DNA from: Caballeronia cordobensis
GTDB taxonomy: Bacteria; Pseudomonadota; Gammaproteobacteria; Burkholderiales; Burkholderiaceae
Assembly (NCBI RefSeq): GCF_001544575.2
Contig: NZ_FCNY02000010.1
Span: forward strand, 308,748-372,747
Reading direction: 5' to 3'
DNA length: 64,000 nt
Shown here: one piece after another, positions 44,101 to 53,200 of the stretch
Layout of the letters: every line of letters starts with the position of its first letter
Position numbering within the stretch: position 1 is the stretch's first letter
Notes under the pieces: generated by a model
What the model saw: only the letters and a program-made list of their open reading frames with translations
Told to the model about the DNA's origin: nothing
Database searches by the model: none
Position numbers and translations under genes: made by a program

Positions 44101-47100
44101 CCAAAGCCGAGCGCCGTCGGCGCATTCGATGCTGAACGTGTATTCCTCGCTTCGCTCGGCGACGATCAATCCGCTCCAGCGGACGCTGTAGTCGCCGGCC
44201 GGGATCTTTGCGGGATCGGGCGTGGCCGCGGTCCAGTCGAAATCGACCGCCGTGTCGGTGCGCACGAACACAGCGTCGCCGTCGAGCGTCGCATTCGTGA
44301 AATACGCAGCGCTCAAGCCGTCGCCCGTAAGCTCGAGGAAGTCGGCGATCGCCGGCTCGCCCGGATCGCGAATCGACTGCATCACGGTCGGATTTCGCAA
44401 CAGCGCCGCCGCGACCCGGGTCTCGATGCCGAACGCATCCGAGGCGCTCTGCATCACCATCGCGGTCTTCAGCCTCTCACGCGTTCGCGGCACAAGTGCG
44501 TCGAGCAGGAATGCGAACTTGCTGCCGATCTCGGTATCGACGACCACAGGGGCCGCCGGAAGATTTCCGGATGGATCGCGCGGCACGACGGTACCAGTAC
44601 TGTCCAGCATCACCTGGCGGAGCGATGAATCGAGCGATGGACGATCGAGCAGCTTCGCCGTCGCTGTCGCTGGCGCAGCGAAGAAAGTCGCGAGATGATC
44701 GTTGAAGAACGTCCGTGGCAGATCGAACAAATCGCCGATGGCCTTGACGTAAGCTGGCTGCACCGCAGCGGGCAGGGGGACAGCGGCGCCGGCGAGTAAG
44801 GCCTTTTCCGCTGGCGTCATCACGCCCTGGAACGTCAGCGTGCCGGCACCAGCGTCGTATGTTGTCTTCTGTCGAACATCGACCGGGAACGCGAATGCCG
44901 CCGGCAGGCCCGCGAGCTTGAGCGCATAGCGAACGCTGCCATCGATCATTCGGATCGCCTCGTCGACGACGCGCGGATCGCTTTCGACGATCGACAGTTC
45001 GCTGCGCGATAGCTCACCGGCAGGATCGGGCTGCACGCGATGCTCGGCCTCGATCTTTGCGAGACCCATGCGCAACGCGTCGAGGAATTGCACCGTCGCC
45101 GCCGTCGGCTGCTCGGGCTGCGACGGCGGCGCGACGTGATGGCGGAAGATGAAATCGAGCAGCGCCGGGTTGTAGTTGCCGGCCTGCACCTTGCGCACCA
45201 GCTCGATGAAGTCGAACGTGTTGCGCGGTAGGTTTGGGCCGGGCGCAAAAGGATCGGTTCCCGACAGCGTCTTCAGCGTCAGCAGCGCGGGAATCGGAAT
45301 CGACAACGACTTCGCGAGCAGCACGTATCGATTCAACAACGACAGGCTCGAGAGATTGAGCGTCTTCCCAACGTTAAGCGTCGAAAGCAGCAGGTCTAGA
45401 TCGGAGCCGCGGATACGGAATGCCGACAGAATCGATGGCACGTGATCGGCGATTTTCGGTGGAGTCAACGGATTGTCGGTAACCGCCTTCAGCTCGCTGC
45501 GCGTCTCGTCGAGCACGAAGATCGGCTCGATCCGCAATGCCGCCTTGTTGCGGAACAGCCGGTCGTAGACCGACGGGTCGCCGCGGGTATCGATGTTGCC
45601 CCAGAAGCACAGCGACGCCTCGGGCTCTATCTCCAGCTCGCGCTGGACGCGGACGGCATCGGCGAGACGCACGATGAAATCGAACACATCGTCGTACAAC
45701 ACCGCATACGCGCGATCGAGCACTTGTAGTGGCCATTGCAGCCGGCGCCACAAGCGGATGAAAGCATTCAGTCGCAGTAGCTCAGCGCGCTTAAGCAGCG
45801 ATCCGTCCAGATGCCGAAGAGTCGTCGCATCGAGGTTGCAATCTGCGCCGGCGGGCACGCCGATCACGACGACGTCGCGATGGCTTTCGGCCCAGCGCTT
45901 GAACCGATCCTCGGTCATCGACTCCACGGCGAGCTTCGCAGTCTGCGCCGCGCTCAATGCGGGAAACCCCGCCTTGATCCATGCCGACAATTCATCGAGC
46001 GAAAAGCCGATCCGCTTCAGCAGATCGACATCGAAGGCCGCGCCGTTAAGGAATCGCGTCTTGACCAGTTCGACCAGCTCCGCATATGTGAACCCGGTCC
46101 TCTCCAGGAAGATCGGGACGTATGACATCAGCGGCGAGAGCGGCGTGTCCGACGTCGTGTCGAACTTGAACCATACGCCACCGTCGGCCTCGCCCGTCGC
46201 AGCGCCGCCGGCTGCAACCTGGAAAGCACCGAGAGCGGCCTGCGTCTTTGCATCGAACGTGCCGTTGACTGTCAACGGGGGCGCTGCGCCGGCGAGATTG
46301 AGGTAGTGCTGCAACGCCTTGACCGCAAGCTTGCGCGGATCGTTGAGCCGCAGCCGCGGCGCCGCGGCGTGCGGCGGGAAGTCGGCGCCCAGGTCGTTCG
46401 CTTCGGAGAATCCGTAGGCAACTCCGAGCGTAGCGGCAATCGTCGACGACTGTCCCGAAAACTGCGAGACGGTGACAATCTCGAAATCCTGCGGCGAGAG
46501 ACGGAGCGTCTCCGTCGAGGTCGCCATCAGCGTGTCAAGCTCTTCGTCGAGCGCGAACGTGCGCAGAATCTCTTCGCGATTGGTGCCGAGATGCTCCAGG
46601 TAGATGCGCGCGGTGACGAGCTCGGTGTTGAACGGAAGCGTCAGCGGGTAGACCGTCTTGCGCAATGCATCCGAGGCCTTGGCCGACGACTGATCGGAGT
46701 CCTGCGTGAGATACACCGGATTGGCGCCCAGTTCCTCGGCCGTCGGATGCGGTAGCTCGTCGTTCGGAGGATCGGGCGGGCGATTGAACGCGAACGGCTG
46801 GTTGTGCGCGATGTAGCTCTCCAGGATCTCGTCGACAAGGTCGATGTACGGGATGCGCGTATTGGTGTTATCGCAGGTCAGCTGGATATGCGCGAGGTCC
46901 GGGCGCCGGCCCGTCAGGCGCTTGACGTTGTTTCCGATCAGCACGTCGAGCGGATTGGCCTTCACGGAACCCTTCGGCGTGTCGAGGAACGCCAGAAGGT
47001 CCACCAGATACGCGGCCGGACTGTACATCGAGCGGCAGTGCTCGCATGCGCAGAGGTCGAGGCTGCCGAATAGATCGGTGTAGACCGGGTTGTCCTTGAC

Positions 47101-49068
47101 CTTCTGCTCGATCTCGATCGATGCGTGCATGACTTTCGGCAGCGTGCCCTGCGAGAACTGCATCAGGTCGCCGAGCACAGCGGTGACGGTCGAATGAACC
47201 TTCAGCGCACGGGCATAGATCGCATCGGCAGTGTCGGTGCCGCCGAGCTTCTCTGCATACAGCTCACGGAACATTGCCTGGGACGTGCGGGTGACGACCT
47301 TGTATGCAGAATCGAGGTCGAGTTCGAGCAGCGATTGCATCTGCGGCAGTCCGGTGCTCAACTGGAACGTCCGTTGCAGCCGCTTCAACTGGCTCGACAG
47401 CTGATCCTGCTGCTGCAGCGACAGTCCTTCGTAGATTCGCTTGCCGTTCTCGCGCAGGTAGTGCGTTACCGGCGTCGTGCACAAGTCGAAGCTCCCCTGT
47501 TCGCGATCGAAGAAGCGGCGCAACAGGTCCGATGCCTCGCGCAATGGTGCGTCACCCGTCTGCGACGCGATCTGCGCGACGTAGCGATTCGGATATGCCG
47601 ATTGCAGTGTGCGCAGGATTCCATCTGCGGCGTGCTTCTGTTGGTCTGCCGGATCGTCGCCGGGCGAATCCTCCGGAACGCCCGCGGCGCGCACCATGCG
47701 GAGCCAGCCATCGCTGTCGATGGCGGTCAGGTCTTCGAGCTGTGACGGCGCGTGCTCGCGCCTGATCCGCTCGACGAGCGGAAGATTGAACGACGTGATC
47801 TCGGCCAGTTGCAGCGCGGTCTGCACTTGCAGGACTTCCGATGGTTTCCATCCAAATGCCTCGGGGACGGCCTTCTGCCAGAACTCGTCGACGGACCCGT
47901 CGTGTGCGTGGTAGAGATCGAGAAACTTGCGCCGTGCGTCACCCGATTCTAGCGGCGCCACGCCGACCAGGAAGTCGCTCAAGCTCTCGCGGCCGGGACC
48001 CATCGGACGATCGGCCTGACTAACGCGCGCACGCCTAAGTTGCTCGATCGTGCCGTCGAAGTCGCGCAACAGGCGCGACGGAATGAAATTCAGCGCCAGC
48101 GATTCCTCGAGCTTGCGGCGCCAGGCTGCCTCGCCGGCTTCGAGCAGTGACGGAAGGTCATGTGACAGACCCGGCAGGCTCGCCGGCGGACCGTTGCGCA
48201 ACAGTCCGTAAAGAACTTCGGGCCGGATGTCGGCATGCTCCGCGAGCTTCCACGCAGAGACATATTCTTCGATGCGCTCGCGCGGCAGGTCGATCTCGCG
48301 TGCGACGAACGTGAGATCGCGGAACTTGTCCTCGTCGAGCGCGGTTGGCGAACGATCGCGCAGCAGCGGCGTGATGGCATCGCGCAGGCGCTCGTACTCG
48401 CTCGGGGTTCCGTCGGACGCATTGCCGACGATGATCTTCAGTTCCTCGACCGGGCGTGCGGGGATGCCGAGTTGCAAGGCTTCGGCGGTGAGCGGCGTGT
48501 TCTGTAAAACGTCCCGAGCCGATGGCAACGGGTCTTTTGCGCTCAGCGGCAACAGGCGGCGCGGACGCTTGTCGCGCGGAGGCCAGGTGCCCGGTTGCAG
48601 CCGGTATACGCGGAAATTGGTGATGCGTTCGTCACTACGCTGCAGCGTCAGCATCACGTCGGCAGTGTCCTTGTCTCCGCGCGCGAACTGCTCTGCCGTG
48701 TAGAGGATTTCGAAGCGACCCGAGCGATCGGTGAGCTGGCCATCGCGATCACCGAGCGGCTCGCGCAGGTCGTTGACGTCGCGATCTTCGGCGCGCACGC
48801 GCACTTCCGGAAGCGGACCCTCGACGCCAATTACCCAGCCGCGCAGGATGAATCTCCCGGATCGCTCCGCGCGCTCGTCGAGCGTACTCAGGGTCTGCGC
48901 ATCGGGCTGGCCGCTCGCCTCTCCCTCACGCGGTAGGCCAGCTTCCCGCTGAAATCTCGCGAGCGCTGCGCGCGTCGGCTCATCGACTTCGCCGTCCACA
49001 TAGCCAGCGTCCAGAGCGCCGATGCGGCGCAGCGCGTCCTGCAGTTGTCTTATCGTCGCAATTGTCAT
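38197..49068 (-). CDS. Tc (ABC) toxin subunit A, TcA/TcdA-like giant protein
   Basis: The 3623-aa translocation subunit would form the pentameric bell that binds target cells and injects the TcC effector. N-terminus: peptidoglycan-binding-like domain (QLQDALRRIGALDAGYVDGE; residues 5-65), then a beta-sandwich (about 70-165). The Tc/VRP1 marker SMYSPAAYLVDLLAFLD, preceded by CACEHC, is near 670-695. A second peptidoglycan-binding-like repeat is at about 912-950 (VKALQHYLNLAGAAP). A PA14-like domain is at about 1590-1705 (YSVRWSGLI; RLWVGGHLLIDDW). The C-terminus has the TcB-binding segment FEGGGAISTWRIELQ (about 3417). The ATG at 49068 follows an AGGAG ribosome site. It is the last gene in its operon. 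The large size and long intact frame argue for selection. It lacks a signal peptide. Confidence 0.93.
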   Translation of the reverse strand: MTIATIRQLQDALRRIGALDAGYVDGEVDEPTRAALARFQREAGLPREGEASGQPDAQTLSTLDERAERSGRFILRGWVIGVEGPLPEVRVRAEDRDVNDLREPLGDRDGQLTDRSGRFEILYTAEQFARGDKDTADVMLTLQRSDERITNFRVYRLQPGTWPPRDKRPRRLLPLSAKDPLPSARDVLQNTPLTAEALQLGIPARPVEELKIIVGNASDGTPSEYERLRDAITPLLRDRSPTALDEDKFRDLTFVAREIDLPRERIEEYVSAWKLAEHADIRPEVLYGLLRNGPPASLPGLSHDLPSLLEAGEAAWRRKLEESLALNFIPSRLLRDFDGTIEQLRRARVSQADRPMGPGRESLSDFLVGVAPLESGDARRKFLDLYHAHDGSVDEFWQKAVPEAFGWKPSEVLQVQTALQLAEITSFNLPLVERIRREHAPSQLEDLTAIDSDGWLRMVRAAGVPEDSPGDDPADQQKHAADGILRTLQSAYPNRYVAQIASQTGDAPLREASDLLRRFFDREQGSFDLCTTPVTHYLRENGKRIYEGLSLQQQDQLSSQLKRLQRTFQLSTGLPQMQSLLELDLDSAYKVVTRTSQAMFRELYAEKLGGTDTADAIYARALKVHSTVTAVLGDLMQFSQGTLPKVMHASIEIEQKVKDNPVYTDLFGSLDLCACEHCRSMYSPAAYLVDLLAFLDTPKGSVKANPLDVLIGNNVKRLTGRRPDLAHIQLTCDNTNTRIPYIDLVDEILESYIAHNQPFAFNRPPDPPNDELPHPTAEELGANPVYLTQDSDQSSAKASDALRKTVYPLTLPFNTELVTARIYLEHLGTNREEILRTFALDEELDTLMATSTETLRLSPQDFEIVTVSQFSGQSSTIAATLGVAYGFSEANDLGADFPPHAAAPRLRLNDPRKLAVKALQHYLNLAGAAPPLTVNGTFDAKTQAALGAFQVAAGGAATGEADGGVWFKFDTTSDTPLSPLMSYVPIFLERTGFTYAELVELVKTRFLNGAAFDVDLLKRIGFSLDELSAWIKAGFPALSAAQTAKLAVESMTEDRFKRWAESHRDVVVIGVPAGADCNLDATTLRHLDGSLLKRAELLRLNAFIRLWRRLQWPLQVLDRAYAVLYDDVFDFIVRLADAVRVQRELEIEPEASLCFWGNIDTRGDPSVYDRLFRNKAALRIEPIFVLDETRSELKAVTDNPLTPPKIADHVPSILSAFRIRGSDLDLLLSTLNVGKTLNLSSLSLLNRYVLLAKSLSIPIPALLTLKTLSGTDPFAPGPNLPRNTFDFIELVRKVQAGNYNPALLDFIFRHHVAPPSQPEQPTAATVQFLDALRMGLAKIEAEHRVQPDPAGELSRSELSIVESDPRVVDEAIRMIDGSVRYALKLAGLPAAFAFPVDVRQKTTYDAGAGTLTFQGVMTPAEKALLAGAAVPLPAAVQPAYVKAIGDLFDLPRTFFNDHLATFFAAPATATAKLLDRPSLDSSLRQVMLDSTGTVVPRDPSGNLPAAPVVVDTEIGSKFAFLLDALVPRTRERLKTAMVMQSASDAFGIETRVAAALLRNPTVMQSIRDPGEPAIADFLELTGDGLSAAYFTNATLDGDAVFVRTDTAVDFDWTAATPDPAKIPAGDYSVRWSGLIVAERSEEYTFSIECADGARLWVGGHLLIDDWSDQPSTTRTGKLKLEADALNSLRLEYYKKTVPSKVQLTWSSASVAASVTPVDALFSGQAATRSTKAALIASMLRLDAKEIVHFATAKLIEFGKLPLNGATAYDPVQFWKWVRLVNYAALRNVVPDGETDLIDVFEAPTPEESRRRLAEATGWRASEIDALTGQSGFGFKPADFNDEQRLRRLPDCFKLMQRLGITANRAREWARIRLEDTSVAPSVIYWAFTIKDAPRAIQLAQDMRNIARAKHDDKSWIEVAKPLSDALRDQRKAALLGYVLAMPSIIERNVTDSGRLFEFFLVDVDTTSCTETSRIKQAISSVQLFIHRCLMGLEDQGPLVPYTVVPAQIDEPRWRWMQREVLWEANQKVFRYPENWLKPELRDDRTPFFRELESDLLQSDLTDPYAEKALLGYLEKLDDVARLEICGVREEPSAYALHVFGRTRNTPHVYFHRTLTRKRGDTWDLGTWSAWQKVPLDIEGVDDGDNGELSGVHLLPIIWNRRLYAFWPTFRKKPDTAGNANLPQGFGPIEQWDIRLSWSEFFQGKWLPRQHSDAALVGIPDDEWSASITQYHDHFAPAEGTITYTTTDYFMGIETGSQSYTLPTIIPKTISGGELDGVHLETAGDYAEVDISESSFEMNQLLPPPAGHLFSISPGSDQLHVDAYQRYTGTATGKKSNKRVVDTVVVQGGKRDARQKRDEQIEGTSRSVTCYRWIGRFSVDGCRNKVTTSPGNLAYSYYALLRPKGTSNFFNWMLADPSQKHFELDSAPVILGRLPSAYRVLDSDPDQDFRAYSPFFYQDSQRVYLVVMSAAPPPYDFNPGMLTPFNTDLPELRPQQKPFNPKLDLGRPFALVASQAQMKINPWVVTSAVALDRVAMEMSTTTAHVDVPRTMTTMSGTLPGGSVIAAPLVPGVTIIPAYYGFIEFRYQFLTHWHPHVCEFISRLNRDGIATLLGTDTQRLTNDSVPLMTGLTRFRTEYAPSSSVARPYPLEDVDFQNGAYSLYNWELFFHAPLLIAQRLSKNQRFAEAQRWYHFIFNPLDNSVEAPPAKFWKFLPFKTTEPERLIEMLELLDYQGTDAAKLKRKHELENQVDEWAHDPFNPHRIARLRHGAYMKNVVMGYVDNLISWGDYLFSQDTLESINEATHLYVIASSLLGPRPQKIPAKTEETRKTFAQLRPSLDALSNAHVAAETLFPFATSDVPLTPPGGAPSGLTTTTLFFCLPPNDQLLGYWDRIEDRLFKIRHCMNIEGVVRQLPLFDPPIDPALLVEAAAKGIDLNSVLNDLYTPLPRYRFEHMLQKALDMCSEVRSFGAALLAVTEKRDAETLAQLRTTHERAMLDMVRKVKAAQVSEAQANRDALTKSRAVAAQRFMHYQGLLGYKADADFAPGSAAPIVSDRAGDNRLPEEVHQQERMRSANEWQEQAATWDFMANAMHYAIPDFSIGTPNCSTTYGGSNIGAALTAMGHSVGNNAATATYEGNNAAVEASFRRRDQTWVLESNIAARDIEQIDKQIAAADIRIAIAERDLDAHDKQIEQNEEMREFLTERKFTQEELYFWMQNELATLHLQCYQIAYQWAKQTQGCYRFATGTDNTFIQFGSWDSLRKGLLSGERLHLQLKQMERSYMELNRREYEVTRHVSLATVDPAALIRLRQTGQCEVSLPETLFDLDFPGHYMRRLKSVALTIPCVVGPYTGVNCTLTLLRSEIRKSPLLSSGYRRTDDQDSRFTLDVLPTQSIATSQAQSDTGTFELNFRDERFLPFEGGGAISTWRIELQNEFRQFDYDTIADVVLHLKYTSREGGALLSHAAIKSLKDAIKDLDGEPVMRLFSLRQEYATDWYRFLDDPAVGPGDQSLTMSLANDRFPFAFQARKISIETISVFVKVRPELAATHNEGTLKITLEPGKTATPGAAPIALASWNGLLRGDIPAGSSPGDWTMAAWLSPGGAARARLSPGSLEDVVLVCACTCT

Positions 49069-49103
49069 AACGGACTCCTGGCTCTACTCTCAAGCCCATC
49101 TGG

Positions 49104-50024
49104 TCATTTGCTTCCCTGGCGAAAATGCTCCTGCACATCGTGAATCATTGCCGCAGCATCGCAGTCGCCCGCGTCAATTCTTGGTTTGCGGTCAAAATAG
49201 ATAAAAGATGCGACGGATACCAAGCCAGCGGCACCAGCGGCGACCAGTGGTGTTCCCGCCCCGGCGGTTGCCAAGCCAATTGCTGCGGGGATGGCCATGA
49301 AGGCGAACTTCAAGCAGGTGTCGATACGGGCTTTCCTGGTGATTGCTTCGAGTTGCCTCACCAGTTCCTCCATCTCGGCCACGGCATCAGCCGATGTAAT
49401 CTCCTGCTCGATGACGTCTTCCTGCCAGCGGTGAAACCTGGCGCGCTTTTCCTTGAAATCGCCACGCTTTGCCAGCGCGACCGCCTGCGCCAGCAATTCA
49501 TCGTCCGACTTGCCCTCGCTTTCGGGCACGAGAAATCTGTGCCTCAGGACCATCGCCAGAATTTCCTGGCCTTCAGCATTTGTCGCCTCGGCGTGGTCCT
49601 TTTGATAGGCCATCAGTGAGGGATAAGCCCCGAATGCCCATACCTTGGTGACGCCTTCAGGAAGCTGGGGTCGACAGTCCTGTGCCAGGATCATGCGGGT
49701 CATGTGATACGCATCTACGCTGGCTTGCTCCGTGACGATATGTTGGCCGTCGAAGCTGACGTCTTTGGCGGCGTCAATGCGCAACTTGTAGCGCTCCTGG
49801 GCAAATTCGTTCCATGGCACTCTGATGACCATTTGCTCAGGCAGAAGGTCCAATTTGGCGTCGAGCAAATCCGGCCTCCATTGCCTTTCCCTTTCGGACC
49901 ACCTCGCCCGCTCCTCCGCAGTGGGAGGGTAGGGGACGACAAGCCGGTCATAGAGCAAGACATCGGCGACGAACGCGTCGCGGCCGCAGATGATCTGCGA
50001 CGGAGAATGTTCCCCAACGTTCAC
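49104..50024 (-). CDS. Hypothetical protein in the Tc operon with a C-terminal hydrophobic hairpin (306 aa)
   Basis: It starts at a GTG at 50024 (GGAGA upstream; an in-frame TGA just above excludes a longer form) and ends 35 bases before TcA. The first 230 residues are soluble and charged (DVLLYDRLVVPYPPTAEERA near the start, then long helices). They are followed by a Gly/Ala-rich hydrophobic hairpin (AFMAIPAAIGLATAGAGTPL and AGAAGLVSVASFIYFD) and a short tail. I recognise no family. Its position between TcB-TcC and TcA suggests a role in Tc assembly, release or targeting, or an additional effector. Tc toxins are secreted, so an immunity role is unlikely but not excluded. Confidence 0.7.
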   Translation of the reverse strand: MNVGEHSPSQIICGRDAFVADVLLYDRLVVPYPPTAEERARWSERERQWRPDLLDAKLDLLPEQMVIRVPWNEFAQERYKLRIDAAKDVSFDGQHIVTEQASVDAYHMTRMILAQDCRPQLPEGVTKVWAFGAYPSLMAYQKDHAEATNAEGQEILAMVLRHRFLVPESEGKSDDELLAQAVALAKRGDFKEKRARFHRWQEDVIEQEITSADAVAEMEELVRQLEAITRKARIDTCLKFAFMAIPAAIGLATAGAGTPLVAAGAAGLVSVASFIYFDRKPRIDAGDCDAAAMIHDVQEHFRQGSK

Positions 50025-50043
50025 GGCTCATTTCTCCGATCTC

Positions 50044-50154
50044 CTAGCGCAGTACGTCGATGTGTTCCAACAGCAAGCACCGATTGCGGTCGAAGAAGTA
50101 CGTCCCGCCCGCCACGTCTACGACGCCGCATCGTTCGTCATTCCTGTCGTTCAT
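50044..50154 (-). CDS. Small open frame (36 aa) in the Tc operon
   Basis: A 36-codon frame reads MNDRNDERCGVVDVAGGTYF, then DRNRCLLLEHIDVLR. It has a GAGG sequence about ten bases upstream of its ATG and stops 19 bases before the next gene. It has a strand-like pattern and three Cys/His/Asp-type residues but no known domain. It may be a small operon protein or a truncated leader. Confidence 0.3.
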   Translation of the reverse strand: MNDRNDERCGVVDVAGGTYFFDRNRCLLLEHIDVLR

Positions 50155-50271
50155 CGCGTCAAACCTCGTTCAAACCGATGTAGGATGGGGGAGCCTACGG
50201 TCCCCAACGTTCCCGCCACTCCCAGTGCCTCGTGTGTGGTGAGGTTCCTTCGTCACCCCAACTACGCTTGC

Positions 50272-53200
50272 TCAACGTTGAAACGCCTGCTGCAGGGGCT
50301 GTGGATTGCCTGAGCGTGTTAGGGCGAAAATGCCAAAACCAACGGCTAACAGCGCCGCCGCAGGAACAAGGACCTGTTCAGCGGTGTAGCGCGTCCGTCC
50401 TTTCGCCTCCCGCTTCTTCTGCTCCTGCTTTTCTTCTTCCTCTCGGTCTACTTCTTCCTCTTCAGCCTGCTCTTGTTCGGGTGTTGCTACCCGAACCTTC
50501 GGTGTCTTGCTGCCGGCCTCAGCATCGGTTGCAACCCGATATCTCACGTCAACCCGGTACTTGGGCGGATCACCACGATTGCCGCCGCTCCCTATAACAG
50601 AGAGCACGAAGATCAGGATCAACACCTCCTGGGGAGTGATCGATGGCGAGTCGCTCTTTCCGAGGGCGTTGATGTCCGCCTCAATCCTGGCTGCCGTGTC
50701 GCCCTGCAGGAGAATCTCGGCGGTGTTTTGCTTCTTTCCGGCCTCGAATACCTGCCCCATCTGATAGACGGCGGCTGCGGCGATCTTGTCGTCGGTAATC
50801 GCCTTCAAATCCGAGACATCACTTTGTCCCGCAGCCATGCGGGCGTGTATCGCTGCATCGCGGGCCTTGATCGTTCTATCGATTGCTGCCTCCACGCTCG
50901 TCTGGCGTAAGAGCATGGGACTGATGGAGTCGCGAGCTTTCGCGTCTTTCAATGCGTCGCGCAGTGCCATGTCCATACCTGTCTTTATCAGCGCCATGTC
51001 TCGCGGTATGGTCAAGGTTGAACTGACGCGATAGTCGCGCTTGTCGTAGGCAGAGGTGCGTGACTCCTCGTCGTAGGTCTGAAGCCAGAGGTTAATTCGG
51101 GCGAGGATGTGCTCGTGTTCCGACGTCCGCTTCCCACTCGCGTCTCTCAGCGCAATCCCTTGGCGGTCGTAATTCTTGATGTCTCCATATTTGCTAGGAG
51201 CCTTGGGGCCTACGTTCTGGGTGCCCGTAGGGTCCATGAACCGGACAGGGTTGGCGTGATAGGCCATATAAAGGTTGAGGCCATCCTTGGCAAACAATGG
51301 GTCACAGCTTGTCCACCTTCCCAGCCAAGACCCGTAATACCTCGCCCCGTGGTAATACAACCCACTCTCCTCATCCCGCTCCTTGCCTGTATACCTATAT
51401 CGTTTAGCTACCTCTGTCTGGCTGCGCACCGCCTGATACGTCGAACTACCGTAGGGCGCGTATTCCTCGTAGGAAATGATCTGCGCCTGCTCATCCAACT
51501 CCAGGCTGCTTGATCCGAGGTGATTTCCGAACTGGTAGCGGATCAGTCGCCGCGGGACGTCCTGCTCATCGCCGAGCGTGCGCATTTCCGCCAGCGCGAT
51601 GCGCTGCTTGTCGTCCATCAGGTGCAACGTCTCACGCTCCAGTTTCAGGGCACGCGCATGCGCGGCGCCCTGGTAGGAGCGAAACAATTCGAACCCGCCA
51701 AGGTAGATGCGTTCGTCCTTGATGCCGCCGTTGTTGGCCAGTTCCGTCACCTTGCGCACGCGTAGCCCCGACGCGTCATAGACGCACCAGGTGCGCTCAC
51801 CGTGCCGCGCGACGCCGTCCGCGTCCTCCTCGTTGACCTTCTGCCTCTGCGTCATCTGCAATTGGTCCCGATAGTCCCACTGCATCGTGTGCAGCTGCGG
51901 CATCCCCAGCATGTTGCCGTGGGCGTCATGGCGGTAGGGTTCCGGCGGGGCGTTGCCGACGGTGGTGCTGCTCAGCCGGTTGCTCTGTTTGCCCGGCTCG
52001 ATCAGGCTGGCTTCGCCGTAGGTGTAGACGCGAGTCCAGTCCGGCACGGCAGCGTTGTCTCGCGCGTGCTGCATCTGGAGGAAGTTGCCGACCGCGTCAT
52101 AGACATAGCGTTCGGTGTAGCGGCCCATCGCATTGCGGTCATTGGGCGCGAAGCGGCCGGGTGGATTGGAGCTGAGGATGCCCACGCGCCCGGCATCGTT
52201 GTACGAATGCAGCATCGGCGCGCCGGCCTGGCCGAGGTGCTCGCGGCCCTCGGCCTGGATCAGGCGATAGAGCGCGTCGTAGACGTAGTCGTTGCTCGGC
52301 TCAACGATCTGGTTCGCGAAGTAGATGGTCTGCTGCGCGTCATCCCTGATGTGGGTGATGTTGCCGACGGGGTCGTAGGTGTAGTGCAGGTTCTGCAGGC
52401 CGCAACGCTTGCCGGCAACCGGCGTCTGGGGCGCGGCGATGGTGGCCGGCGGAGGCGGGTTGGGGTTGTCGCAGTCGTCGGTGAAGGCCACGCCTTGCGC
52501 CGTCGCGGGGTCCACGCCGCGGCGGGTGTACAGGTGCGTCAGGCGGAAAGTCTCGCGGTCGTAGGCATAGGTGGTGCGGATGACCGTTGCGTCCCGGGTC
52601 TTGTAGTCGATGAGGGTCCGCTGGCCTTTGGCGTTGTAGTCGATGTTGACGACGCCGATCAGCGATGGGGCCTCGTTGGCGGGATTCAGCACCGCGGCGG
52701 GTTCGGTTGCACGCTCCAGCCACACGTGCACCCGCTCTAGCAGATTGGCCTCGTTGAACACCGGCTGGATGACATTGAACTTGCCGCGCCCCAGGCTACT
52801 GCGCGGCGCGACGGACTGGATGGGGCGGTTGAGCGCGTCGTAGCGAGTGCGCCCTTCGAAGGTCTCGGTGTCGAGCTTCGGCCGGGGATCCCGCGACCAG
52901 TCCGGGATGGCAGCGTAGTCGCTGACCAGTTGCCGCGTGCTGCCTAGCTGGTTGCCTTTGAAGTCGTAGGCTTCTAGCGGATTGCCGGTGTCATCCAGTC
53001 GCGCCTTGGTGACAATGCCGGCGGAATCGCAGTGGCGGTGGATGCGGGTGCGCCGGTTGAGCCGCTGCGCTTCGGCTTCCTGGGCCGGCGTGGCGCCCGG
53101 TGGCGGTTCGCCGTATTCGATCCTGTCCACCAGCAGGCCGGCCGAATTGGGCGGGTTCAGCGTGCGCGGATCGGAATTCGGCTTCAGCGGATCAGGGTCG

